Positions 21,883 to 32,670 of a stretch of DNA of 64,000 bases are shown in pieces (within the stretch, counting starts at the first letter, position 1; each line of letters opens with the position of its first letter). The DNA is from Mycogone perniciosa (lineage: Eukaryota; Ascomycota; Sordariomycetes; Hypocreales; Hypocreaceae): the NCBI GenBank assembly GCA_025331125.1, contig JAOALB010000051.1, positions 124,001-188,000 on the forward strand, read 5' to 3'. The position numbers and the translations under genes are program-made. The notes beneath the pieces were generated by a model. The model was not told the DNA's origin and ran no database searches. It saw only the letters and a program-made list of their open reading frames with translations.

Positions 21883-24175
21883 ATGGAGGGGGTGAATGAA
21901 GTTGCTGTTGTACGAGATGGGTAGCATTTTATGGCTTTATGACATGAAACAGGCATGATATACAATATATTCAACAACAGGCGGCACACTATAAATGGCT
22001 CTCTGTAGAAAGATCTCATAGATAGGGGGTCTCTAGAAGTGCCGAATATCGATATTTATAATCGAATTTGTTATTTTAAATGTGTGCGAACCAAAGTGAT
22101 TCGTGATGCTGTAGCGGACGGAACTCACGGAATGCCGACGGTTTTCCGAATGCCGACTCGGCCGATGCATTGTCGGGCGTATTTATATCGAGTTTCTAAG
22201 ACAGTGGACGGTGTACTAGTAGAGAAATATGAAGCAACTCCTGACTTGCATCTTGTAGATGTTATCTTGAGAAGCTCAGACAGGACATCATGATCCGATG
22301 ACAACTAGGCACACCGGAGGCAGTTGGTTGAGGGTTTCCTTTTCAGCAGGATTGAGCCTAGCCATTACTCATATTCTTCAGAGGCCTTATATGAGTCTAA
22401 TATATTTACTCTGTGCTTTTCAAGCACAAAATACATGATACTTACCTTCTACCTCGTAAGAAGAGCCACTACCTGGGTATATACTTGAAGCTCACGAGGA
22501 GCCGGATCTCATGACACGCAAGTGGAACAGACCAGGATGAACATGCGAGGAGAAAGGCGGTCACGATTGTACAGTTGAAATAACCGTCTTTTCTCAAGTG
22601 GACCATGAGATGGGCGGTAAGACGTGGAAGATCAAGGAAGCATACTGCTTATAGCTATTGGTAGAGATCGCGGCGTGGCCCATTGGTGGTATGCACGTAA
22701 TGGAGGCCCGAAATGCCTGCATGCATACGAACAGCTCGCCAGATCCAACTGTGAGGTGATGAACGGTGCACCAAGAGGCATCCAACAGCAATTGGGAACG
22801 GTCAACGGTCAACGGCCAAGCAAACGCCCCATCTGCGGCATATGGTCAGATACGAGGGCTTGCAGTGAGTGAGACGTTCTCTCGAGGAGTCAGTTAGTTG
22901 CTTGACCCACAGAGTTGCAGGGGGAACTTGATGTCTCCCTTTTCATACAAAGTAGTAATAGTACTTCGTACTCGTAGACCATTGTCCATCGGTGTGCCGC
23001 GGCTTCAGCTTGCAGGAGCCGGAAGACTAGAGAGTACGGAGTGCATGCGGAATACGGGGGATGGGCAGATGAGATCCGATGTCCGTGTCCGTGTCCACAC
23101 CGCCGTCGTGGGGCGATTTCGGGGGGAAGAAAGCGGTCGGCGGACGCCGGTAAGGGCTTCGGCGAAGGTCAAGTGCTGTACAGAGTAAGTGTGTACAGGT
23201 ACCTAATTACTTCGTAAGGGCAGGTCTTTTATGGTATTTTTGTGTGCTGTGTGGCTATTTTTCGTTGGCCAAACAGCCTTTCCAGCCATCGTATTTTCGC
23301 AGACATCCAATTTTTGCATGGACAATGGCCATGGTGATTCTCCCATTGCCTGCCGTGTCGCTGGCCCCAGCCCCCCCCATTCAGTGGCCTTTAGGCGGTT
23401 CCAGGTGCCCGTTGGCTGGGGCGAGGCAGCGGGTGCCATAAGGCGCTAGCCCAGAAGCCGACAGGTTGGAACAGCGACCACCCGCCAGTGGACGCTCAGG
23501 CCCAGAAAATGCACTACCTTTAAGCAAACAGATACACATACAGCGTGCATCATCACCTCGCCTTTTTTGCAGCCTCAGTCACGAACTCCACGAGGGCGCC
23601 CACGCCATTTGCTCTCCTAGCCCCTGCTTTGCGCCTTGTTCTCCCCGAGTCCCTCCCCGACGAATAGCGATAAGCAACAAGCCAAATCAGTGGTCGACAC
23701 GCTCCATCACAGGTTCACAAGTGGGGGGGGCCTGGGCCTTGACCTCTGCGGCTGGTTGGGTGCCCGCAAACAAGGGGGGGACAGGAGACCGCACCGACAG
23801 ATCCTCGACGTGGCAGCAAGGGGAGGAGCTCCGCCGTTTTGCATTGTCGGGAACACAGGGCGGCTGGCCATTGGCCCCGAGAGTATAAATATATCACCTC
23901 CGCGCCGGTTCGACTGCACGAGAGACGCTTCCTGCAAGTAACTCCTCGCCGTGGGCGACGAACAATCCGCGGAGGAGGTGGTGTGGATTCTTCGAATCAA
24001 GCCAAGCATCAACGGGAACAAGAACCCTCGGGTCCTAGCTCATTGAGGGTGATTGGATATTGTTCCATCGAGACAGCCGACGAGGAGAGCTCACCATCTC
24101 CATACGTCCCGTTTTACAACTCTGCACTACTCTACTGAGCGACGACCACAGCAAAGGAATAGCCAATCTATCAAG
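21883..24175. other. intergenic, 2.3 kb
   Basis: No gene is recognised; ORFs of 60-140 codons lack protein-like features. TATAAATATA at 23884-23893 is a plausible core promoter 290 nt upstream of the membrane-protein gene at 24176. TACTTCGTAC and TACGGAGTGC elements lie at about 22964-22973 and 23033-23043. Confidence 0.5.
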
Positions 24176-24821
24176 ATGACGACGGCTCCGAGATCGATGG
24201 TGAGCGCGAGCTCAGTCGTTTACGAGCGGCATAAAGTGGCCAACAGCCACATCCGCACATACAACTGGCCGCCGCTACAGCTCAACTGCTGGATCTTCGT
24301 CATGCTGCTTGCCTCGTGCAGCATCATTGGCGTGTTTGGCACGTTTATCCAGATCCAGAACCAGCTGGAGCTCCCTATCCCTTGGTATGTTTCCATTGGC
24401 CCTCGAGCCCTTCGGTTCCAGCATTGCTAACGTTGCTTGTTCGCGCAGGTACTTCCCATATTACATCACCGTCGGCGCAGTTGCTATCCTCTTCATCTTC
24501 GGCATATTCTGGCTGATAGCCAATCGGAGATTGCTGCCGGCGATTGTCATGATAGGCGCCTTTATGCTATTCGTCATGTGGCTCGTGGGCTTGATCGTGG
24601 TTTCGCTCGAGCTCTGGGGTCCTAATGGATCAATACAAGGCACTTGCAATCTGCGAGTATTTAACGAGAACCCGATAGGCAGGACGCAAGAAACATTGGC
24701 CTGGTTGCAACAAAAATCGATATGCCAGTGCTGGCATTTGGTCTTTGCCATGGCCTTGACGGGGAGCATATTCTTGTTTTGGGTCATGATCATGGCGTAC
24801 CAAGTGTTTGCCAACTCATGA
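24176..24821 (+). CDS. four-span integral membrane protein, fungal
   Basis: Two exons, 24176-24384 and 24449-24821, giving 193 residues. The 64 nt intron (GTATGT/CAG, phase 2) splits the Trp codon of PIPW|YFPYY. Four hydrophobic segments are visible: about residues 37-58 (LNCWIFVMLLASCSIIGVFG), 73-95 (YITVGAVAILFIFGIFWLI), 98-122 (LLPAIVMIGAFMLFVMWLVG) and 168-188 (LVFAMALTGSIFLFWVMIM). A Cys-containing hydrophilic loop (GSIQGTCNLR...CQCWH) lies between spans 3 and 4. The tetraspan layout resembles small fungal MARVEL-like or unnamed membrane proteins. I do not recognise a named family and assign no function. A candidate TATA box lies at 23884. Confidence 0.8.
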
Positions 24822-26309
24822 CAACAACGTCGACAACGACAACAACCAGTGCCGATTGTAGAGCGCTGGTAGTACCATTATCATTCTCATCACGACCAAA
24901 AAAATGGATGAATACCACGAAAACCGACAAGAGCAATAATACACCAATGAGGTCGACTGGAGATGACTGGATATATCTGTTCGGAAACCAAACAATTGGG
25001 TGGAATAATGACGAACCGAAGTCTCTCTTTCCAATTTCCTTTGTCTGCGTGTGCTTTACTGCATAGGAGAGCGACACGATGAAAGAAGACCGGACGCGAA
25101 GCGACGATATTCCACATTGTAATGAGTGTATGGATACCGATACCAAGTATGTATTGCATGTACGAGCGGGCGTTGGATTGTTTTTGTTCGAAACGCCTTT
25201 CTTGGGTAACAGCACAGCGCTATACTTTTTTTCATTCTCGATTGTACGAACCTCTGTGTTCCGTTTTGGATAGCCGTTTGCAAGAATAGAATAATGCGTC
25301 ATTCGCAATCTTTTGTCTGCTCTCCAGCCGTGATATCCTGCCCCATGAACAGCAGCACCCTGTCAAGCTGACTTCTGCATGAATACGCGCGGTTAGACGA
25401 CGAAAAATACCGCGCCTATGGACTCCATTTCAGCTGGAGTGGCACGTCAACGGCACCATATCCATGTCTAGCTGGCTGGCGATGTTTGGTAGCGTCGCTC
25501 TTTGGCCCCTCATCGGCTCCGAAAAGGGTTCATACTGAGGCAGCCAGTTTAGCAGCTCTTAGTATCCACGATCTATTCAAAGCAATGGGATAGTGAGCGT
25601 CCTAGTCTGCCATATCCTGGGTTTCGGAGATCATACGAAAAGGGTTCCGAAGATCCATCAGACTTCGAATGGATCTTCCAGGTAATATCGGCAAGGCGAT
25701 TACCAGCCGGCCGGTCCCTGGCCCATTTCAATGAATCTAGACCTCCAGGGGACCAGAATGTCCTCTTTGCCCAATAAGCTTCGCCGTCCAAGAGATGCCA
25801 GACTGGGATCGCTGCTTAGCATAGTTCCCCAGCGTCCCTCATATCACAGGATGGATTCCTCCCCGAAGAAGCTCGGCGTCCAAGCTAGGAAGGACCAGTA
25901 GGGTTGTATTCTACTAGTATTGCTAGTAGTATAGAGGAGTCAAGTGCTGGAATTAGGAAGCACTAGGGAAAGCTGCTAGCGGAGCACTGACTGAGACATT
26001 CCTCTACAATTTGCCATGAACATATGGCATGGAGTTTTACCCCTCTCCCCAGAGAACGATGAAGGAGGGGGAGGGGCAGTCATTCAGTTGGGATATGATG
26101 GTCTTGACTAGCTCAGTGTCTAGTTCGAGAGCCAACGACGGTGGAACAGCCGTCAGATGGATAGCCTCTAGCTCGACGATGGCACGAAGGTATAAGATGA
26201 ACGAGGGCGGCAACATCTCAGGAACCCCCCTCATCATTCGGCATTTCCATTCCTCGTACACATCCTTCATCACTTTGCTTGTCAAGATCTCGCTATCGAA
26301 TCAGTCATC
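24822..26309. other. intergenic, 1.5 kb
   Basis: No gene is recognised. The stretch contains CAACAACGTCGACAACGACAA-like low complexity just after the membrane-protein stop, and otherwise unremarkable sequence. Confidence 0.45.
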
Positions 26310-26881
26310 ATGGATTTCCTCAAGAAGCAGGCCATGAGTGTGGCGGAGAGCCAGTTTTCCAACACGAACAACAGCAACAACAATGATAATAACAATTCCA
26401 ATGATAACAATCAGAATAATAATGACAAACAAAACCAAGACCAGGATCAGAACCAGAACCAGAACCGCCAGGACCAGGACCAGGACCAGAGCCAAAACGA
26501 CAACAATGACAACAACGACCACCAGAACCAGAACCAGAACCAGAACAGCAATAACAATAACAACGACAATGACAACCAGAACCAGGACCAGGACCAGTCT
26601 GGGGACTACCTCGACCAGGGTATGTTCCTCCCGTACTCCGTACTCACTACGAAGGAAAACTAATCAACTCTCTTCTCCATAGCCGTCGGTTTTGCTGCCA
26701 AGAAGGCTGGCTACAACATCGACCAACAGACCGAGCATAAGATAGCCGATGCCGGTCGAAGCGTGTTCGAGAAGGCCACTGGGTAAGTGTAGTCCCCCGC
26801 CCACATGTAATACAAATACTCATTGGTTTCTGCAGGAAGAAGATCCCTTCGGACTTCAACAACTTCTTCAACAAGAACTAA
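26310..26881 (+). CDS. small Asn/Gln/Asp-rich protein with conserved C-terminal segment
   Basis: Three exons: 26310-26619, 26683-26782 and 26836-26881, giving 151 residues. The introns are 63 and 53 nt (GTATGT/TAG, GTAAGT/CAG; phases 1 and 2). The protein starts MDFLKKQAMSVAESQF. About 75 residues then consist almost only of N, Q and D. The conserved-looking end contains DYLDQAVGFAAKKAGYNIDQ, DAGRSVFEKATGKKIP and FNNFFNKN. Small hydrophilic fungal proteins with an MDFL-KK start, a low-complexity middle and an FEKATG-K-P end are common, but I know no proven function. A stress-related or condensate-forming role is speculation. The first intron contains a TACTCCGTAC element. The existence of the gene is well supported by two phase-preserving introns. 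Confidence 0.78.
26369..26601 (+). repeat. AAC/CAG/GAC trinucleotide-type coding repeat
   Basis: Interspersed AAC, CAG, GAC and AAT codons (for example repeated AACCAG and GACCAG hexamers) encode the N/Q/D tract of the surrounding gene. Confidence 0.9.
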
Positions 26882-27262
26882 GGGGTTTAGAGATCTGTGA
26901 TGGGCCGCCTATTGGGGGAATGAAACCCAACTAAATCATAAGGTAATAGAGAGCGCGGTCTTTTATGATGACTCGAGTAAATGAGTTTTATTTGTCAGAC
27001 ACTACCATGCAATGTAGTTGTAAATGTTTATCATACCAATCAATGTATATCTTATCCCGAAATCCTTCAATGTGTATGCAATAAAGATTGCCTGCAGCTT
27101 GTCAGGCAAATCCAATCAACATCGCAAGTATATCCAGGTCGAAAAGAGCAGATTGTCCCACTGTCACTGCGCCAATAACCCCCAGTATTTAACCCTTGTG
27201 CATCATATCCATTTCCACTCGTATCGTACATGGCAATATCGTACATATTTGTCATAAAAGAC
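26882..27262. other. convergent 3' region
   Basis: No gene is seen between the N/Q/D-rich protein gene and the minus-strand mitochondrial factor gene. Confidence 0.5.
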
Positions 27263-29120
27263 CTAAAAACCCATGCCCGTCGCACTGGATTTCGCTTCCT
27301 CCTCGTCAAATTCATCGCTTTCATCAACCATTCTACCCAGCAACTGTGAATATGTCGGTCGGAAAGGCCAATCAGTGAATGCCTGCAAGGTATCTATCCA
27401 TTGCGCCTCATTCATCGCGCGAACAGTCAAACCTCCAGAACCCGTCATTGGCGATCCGCCCCGGTTTACATCCCGCACGCTGGGACATTCGGTAATCAGG
27501 TCGCCGAATCCAGCCCACAGCCCGTCCATGGCCTTTTGCAAAGGCAATAAGGTCTGCTGGAACCAGAAGCGCAATATGATCTCACCCATGTCTCCGGCGC
27601 GATTACTGTTTGGGCCGTATTGAAGGAGCAAAGGGTGCATAGCCTTGGGCTGGATATCGAGAAGGGCGGTTGGCGCGTTGGGGAAGAATTCGTCATCCTT
27701 GACGGAGAGCGGCTCATAAGCTCTTCTGTCCCAGAGTAGGGCAGATGGCTCTTGGCGGAAAATATGATAACTGTCTTTCAAGACATTGAACTCATTCCGT
27801 GGGTTCTTCTTCATGTTGTCAACCTTCTCGTTCCAGGCAGCATCGGCCAGCGCAAACTGGTCTGGTGACGAAATAGACATCTTCATTATCGCCTCGCGTT
27901 CTTGAAGGAGCTCTAGGTAGTTAAGTGATTCTGCATAGACACTTTTCTTCCTCGCACGCAAATGCTTGAGGCGCTTGGAAACTTCCTCGCCACTTTGTGC
28001 AAGTTCTTTCTCAAGGTCTTCCAGCTCCTGCTTGAACGGCCGAGTGAACGTTGGTGGACGGACGCCTGCTAGTTTTTGGCCCAATAGACCTGGCGAGGCC
28101 ATTGATTCTTTGTATGTCTTATTTTCCCGCCCTCGCGGCATTTCAATGCCCTGTGCCATCATTCTCTCCAGCGTCTTGTAGCCAGACTCGATGTTCATCC
28201 ACTCGTCGCGCAGAACAAAGCGGTCTTGAACCTCAACATCTGGGCATGCGACTTCATGAATCCAGTCGCATGAGATTTCGGCCTCGAATGAGTAGCGTTT
28301 CCGACGCTGGATGGCTTTTGGGAGCAGCCTGCGTTTATCCTCGTCGTTTATCCAGACCAGCATGCGTATCAGTCCGTATCTCTGGAATAGTGACGACGTG
28401 CGAATGCTAGACAGGAACTGGTACAAGACCATGACGCTGACACTGTCGAAATTAAGGAACGCCTTTTTGGGAAACGTAGACAGGTTGGCAGTGACGAGCA
28501 ACGTATCGTTTCGTGTTGGTGGCGTTCCTTTGGGGTGCTCGGGATGGTGTGAAAGATGGCTGTGGATCATCTCCAAGAGATCCTTCCAAACGATGCCGGA
28601 CTTTGGGATCATTTGGACGTGCTCCTTGGAGAGGAGGTCCTCGAGGAACGGTTTATAGAGCTCGGCATCTGGGTCCATCATAACGTGATTTCGCGGTTCG
28701 AGAAACTTGTGCAGTGCGCGACTCCATAGCCCCGTGCCAGGATTCAAATCGACGAGATCGCATCCTCGATGTCGCTCGAGTGACGGACCTATGTACTTGA
28801 TAATATCGTCTGGCGCAAAGTTAGCCTTCAACCTTCTAGGCCTTCGATATCTGTAGTGAGGACAGAAGCAACATACCGCAAAGCTGCTCGCTCACAATAT
28901 TCACTCTCCGGGGTTCTACTGCCTTCACGGCACCAGCCTTTTTCCGGCCCCCGGTGCGTTTCCATATGCCCGTCTCTTCAAGCTGCTTGGCCACATCTGT
29001 TGTGGCCTTCAGCGTCGACGCCGCCTTCGACTCAGTGGTAGTTGTTCGTGCCTGGACGAAGGCTGGCTGGCATCGCAGCCTTGCGAAGGTTTTCCGTCCA
29101 TCTCTTAGGCGTCCCAACAT
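27263..29120 (-). CDS. mitochondrial transcription factor B / rRNA dimethylase-fold protein (Mtf1-like)
   Basis: Two exons on the minus strand: 29120-28877 and 28809-27263, giving 596 residues. The 67 nt intron (GTATGT/CAG, phase 1) joins VSEQLC to DDIIKYIG. The N-terminus (MLGRLRDGRKTFARLRCQP...) is rich in Arg and low in acids, which indicates mitochondrial import. After VNIVSEQLC comes a degenerate SAM-binding motif, LVDLNPGTGLWSRALH, with LEPRNHVMMDPD as the second strand, the pattern of KsgA/Mtf1-fold proteins. The C-terminal half (helical, QELEDLEKELAQ...LKHLRARKKS) is a fungal extension. Fungal relatives are annotated as mitochondrial transcription factor 1 or mitoribosomal assembly methyltransferase-like. 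Whether it still binds SAM cannot be told. The fold call is good and the exact role uncertain. Confidence 0.78.
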
Positions 29121-29678
29121 GAAGAATATGCGGGTTTGACCATTCGATTTAATTGAGGTGGGGTTGAAGGTAGGTTGTGAAAGTTGCGACTTTTGGTGGC
29201 ATATCTCAGAATTTCCAGGTGAGGTTCGGTGAGCCCCACCTCACCGGGCCTTGACCGATGTTTTGTTACCCTATAACATCCTAATGATTTCGTTGGGAGA
29301 ATGAAGACTGGGAAATTTGCGATATATAGGCATTTGGTTATGATACACAGAGATGTCCAGTGGTATGATATTATAGAATCTCCAATTAAGTCATCCATCT
29401 ATCCTATTATCAACGTCGTGATCAGGTGAAGATATCAAAACTACACCATTGAACATGCCAAAGTGCTTGTATCAGAATCACATAGGATGCTTACACTTCT
29501 CCGCCATGTCATGGGGCCTCTTATGATTGTCACCCCATCTTGGCTTAACTTTTTCTTACCAAAATCAACTGCATTATAATACCCGAAAACCAAAGTGTAT
29601 GTGTAAGTGCGCCCAGATGCCCGACCAACTCCTCAAAGCGCCACTATGCCATATACCACCCATGATACGCCCGTTCCC
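29121..29678. other. intergenic
   Basis: No gene is seen. This is the upstream region of the Mtf1-like gene and the 3' side of VPS4. Confidence 0.5.
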
Positions 29679-31087
29679 TTAGGCTCCCTCGCTTCCGAAT
29701 TCATTTGTCCATTCAATTTGTCTCGCAATATCGTCTTTGGACACTGTGGGATGTGAATCAGCCAAAGCTATCTCAAAGTCCTTGATTGCGACATCTGGGG
29801 CCAGCAGCTCCTCTGGTTTGACGTCGTCATATGTCATTTCAATCTTGTCAGAGTCTCCGGGTGAGCAGGGGGTCAGCATTCGCTTTCCATCCTTCATAAC
29901 CTGGTTATCGTTAGCAAAGCTTGGTGGGTTTATGTAGTCAACAAAGACATACAGGCTTGAAGTGCGTTGCCTGAAGAATTTTGCGAACAGGTCTCATTAG
30001 CGCATGCTGCACGACGTTGCTGATATCACTTCCGGAGAAACCGTCTGACAGGGACGACAAGGTATTGTAGTCGCTAGCCTGAAGTGCTGTGTCCGTGTCG
30101 CCAATTGCCAGCTTAAACATCCTTGCACGGCCATTGGGGTCCGGGAGACCAATATGAACACGTCTTTGGAAACGCCGGCGAATGGCTGCATCCAGTTGCC
30201 ATGGGATATTGGTTGCTCCTAGGACAAGGATTCCCTTGCTGTCATTGCCCACACCGTCCATTTGTACCAAGATCTCGGTCTTTATACGACGTGAAGCCTC
30301 GGATTCGCCTTCGCCTCGAGGACCACAGAGTGCATCGATTTCATCAATGAAGATGACAGACGGTTTATTCTCCCTTGCCATAGAGAACAACAGCTTGACG
30401 AGACTGGTGAACAGGCAGCCATTAGTTTGAGCCCAAATACACAAGGCAGCATCGAAAAGGGACCCACCGTTCACTTTCACCCATCCATTTGCTCACAAGG
30501 TCAGAACTGCTGATGCTGAAGAACGTGCTGTTTGCTTCTGTCGCCACCGCCTTTGCCAAATAACTCTTTCCGGTTCCGGGCGGTCCGTATAACAAGATTC
30601 CCTTCCAAGCCTGTCTCTTGCCCTGGAACAGAGTAGGGAACTTGATGGGTAGCACAACGGCCTCTTTCAGCGTCTCCTTGGCACCCTCCAATCCGGCAAT
30701 ATCCTCCCATCTCACGTTTGGCCTCTCTTGCAGAATTGCACCAGACAGGGCGTTGCGGAGTTTCTTGCTGTCCTCGTCTTCTGCTGAAGGTTTGGTCTTG
30801 CCCGTACTCGAGCCATTGACCCCCATGAGAGCCTTACCGCCATTGGAATTGCTTTCGGCCTCGGATTGTAGAAACTGCTTGAGCTTCTCGGCGCGATCAA
30901 GGTAGGTGGCCATCTTCTCCTGCATGGTAGCCTTGATGGCCTTGTTCTTCTCCCACTTGAGAGCCTTGACCCATAGCTCCATCGACGACATGTAGAGATC
31001 GAAGGCCTTTTGGTATTCCTTGTTGTGGTCCGCAGCGATAGCCTTCTGGACCTCGGCGATGGCCCTGTCACGGAAGTTTGATGACAT
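29679..31087 (-). CDS. vps4: VPS4, ESCRT-III disassembly AAA ATPase
   Basis: Three exons on the minus strand: 31087-30468, 30403-29953 and 29900-29679, giving 430 residues, the usual Vps4 length. The introns are 64 and 52 nt (GTGGGT/CAG and GTATGT/CAG). The N-terminal MIT domain covers about residues 1-75 (AIAEVQKAIAADHNKEYQKA). The AAA core has Walker A GPPGTGKS at 168-175 and Walker B VIFIDE at 223-228. Arg-finger region RRRFQRRVHIGLPD and the beta-domain/C-terminal helix follow (TPCSPGD, RQIEWTNEFGSEG). The protein hydrolyses ATP to remodel and recycle ESCRT-III at endosomes, the nuclear envelope and septa. An ESCRT-linked deubiquitinase gene lies 1.6 kb away on the other strand. Confidence 0.96.
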
Positions 31088-31606
31088 GATGACGGCTGAT
31101 TTATTGCCACTGGAGGAGAATGGTGGGATGCGGTGAAATGGGCGACGGCCGGTGGTCAGTCTGCGACCGGGGGCTTGAATCGTCGAGGGATTGTCGGCTA
31201 TGGACGGTCCAAGAAGAAGTCGAGAGGCCCGACGAACTGGTTGAAGAGAGTATGCTTATATAGGGCCGACTTATCGGTGGAGCGGTGGGCGCGAAGAGAT
31301 CAATATCGAGAGGTATGGTCATGGAGTCGTCTCAGTGGATGAGGTAAACGGCTTGTAGGGAATTAACACGGCGAGACCGCTGGCGGGGTAACGTTTACCT
31401 CTGTAACGGGGCGTATCGCCGACCTTCGTCGATAGCGGGGCATCATCAACGACTGCCTGGCCATTATCATGGTGCTGCCTGTTCAAGCCCACAGAGTCCA
31501 GTGATTGCCTGATCGAGACGAGGAGATATAACGACAAGGATTACTCTGGATCGACATCCTACTTTAATACTGCCACTCATTTTCTGCGACCTACTACCTA
31601 CCTACC
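31088..31606. other. divergent promoter between VPS4 and prefoldin 6
   Basis: A 519 nt stretch with no gene. It must hold the promoters of both flanking housekeeping genes. Confidence 0.55.
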
Positions 31607-32149
31607 ATGGCTGAAGTTCAGGCCAAATTGCAGTCTCTCTCCGAAGAGTTCCAAAAACTTCAACAAGGTCCGCTTCCAGTCATATTTTCCGCAACAATGC
31701 CCTTACTCACGCCCCATCCCTAGATATTCAAGATTCAGTAGCATCACGGCAAAAGCTGGAAGGCCAGAAACAAGAGAATATTGGTGTGCAACAGGCAAGT
31801 GTCAACCTATTGCACCGCCCGAGCACAAATAACTGACAGCAAATAGGAGTTTGAGAAGCTGGGTGAGGGCGAGACAATCTACAAGCTTGTAGGGCCTGTG
31901 CTTCTTAAGCAGGAGAAGTTTGAGGCAGAGAGCACAGTCAAGGGCCGTCTGGACTTTATAGGAAGCGAAATGTTAGTCACGGATGTCAAGCTATGGGATA
32001 TTTGGGAGAGAAAGCAGCTAATTCAGAATCACAGTTCGAGACTTGAGGACCAGATCAAGGAAACACAAGAGAAGATTGAGAAGAAGAGGACAGAGATTAT
32101 ACAGATCCAGGCTGGGGCGCAAGGGGCCAGTACTGGACCAAGCAGGTAG
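31607..32149 (+). CDS. prefoldin subunit 6 (beta-type)
   Basis: Four exons: 31607-31667, 31724-31794, 31847-31971 and 32035-32149, giving 123 residues. The beta-type prefoldin pattern is clear: coiled coil MAEVQAKLQSLSEEFQKLQ, SRQKLEGQKQEN, then the hairpin core FEKLGEGETIYKLVGPVLLK and the second coiled coil RLEDQIKETQEKIEKKRTE. The protein would be part of the hexameric prefoldin that delivers nascent actin and tubulin to CCT. Intron 2 (31795-31846) has a GC donor in perfect consensus, AG|GCAAGT. Intron 3 (31972-32034, GTTAGT/CAG) is 63 nt and stop-free, so unspliced it would read as an in-frame insertion; splicing restores the family sequence GSEISRLEDQ. Confidence 0.9.
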
Positions 32150-32670
32150 ACAATCTAATAAGCACTGAAGAGCCAACGTGAGGCTCAAACTATGGTGATG
32201 GGTTGCTAGAGATCTGATGCGTAAGTTAGAACCTCAGCGCCATGTACGAAAACAAGGAAAACACCTTCAAAAACACCGCAGAGCATATTGATGCTGTAAA
32301 TTCACGAGCATGATGCAAATATTAATTCTGAAAGAGTATTATAGTACTACTACCTACTAATAATTTGGATGGTCTTAAGACATCACCCCCTTCTAAGGTA
32401 TTCGCGTTAGCTACGGAGTAGTATATCCAATCCAGTCCCTGAATCTGTCGCTATGCGTCCCTTATTGCAGCCTTGCCTGCCCCGCTATCTTTAGGCCACT
32501 TAGCGCGTCACAGCGTGGTTACGTCAGGTCTGACAATCTGCCTCCCAGGCAGCTTTAGGATTCCAAGACCCTCAACGACAGCCTGGCCAGCTCACGATGA
32601 GCTTCTCCCTTTAACACCACGCAAGGCTTGGAGACACTTTCTGTGATTGTATCCTCGAAATTCCACCGCC
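32150..32670. other. intergenic
   Basis: No gene is seen. It has one CTACGGAGTAGT element at about 32413 and is the promoter side of the AMSH gene. Confidence 0.5.

Noticed and set aside
26301..26522. Val/Leu/Ile-rich minus-strand ORF
   Set aside because: It is the antisense of the N/Q/D repeat, not a membrane protein.
32035..32149. Reading straight through 31972-32034 in prefoldin 6
   Set aside because: The inserted residues interrupt a conserved coiled coil. A GTTAGT/CAG intron with a CTAAT branch restores the family sequence.
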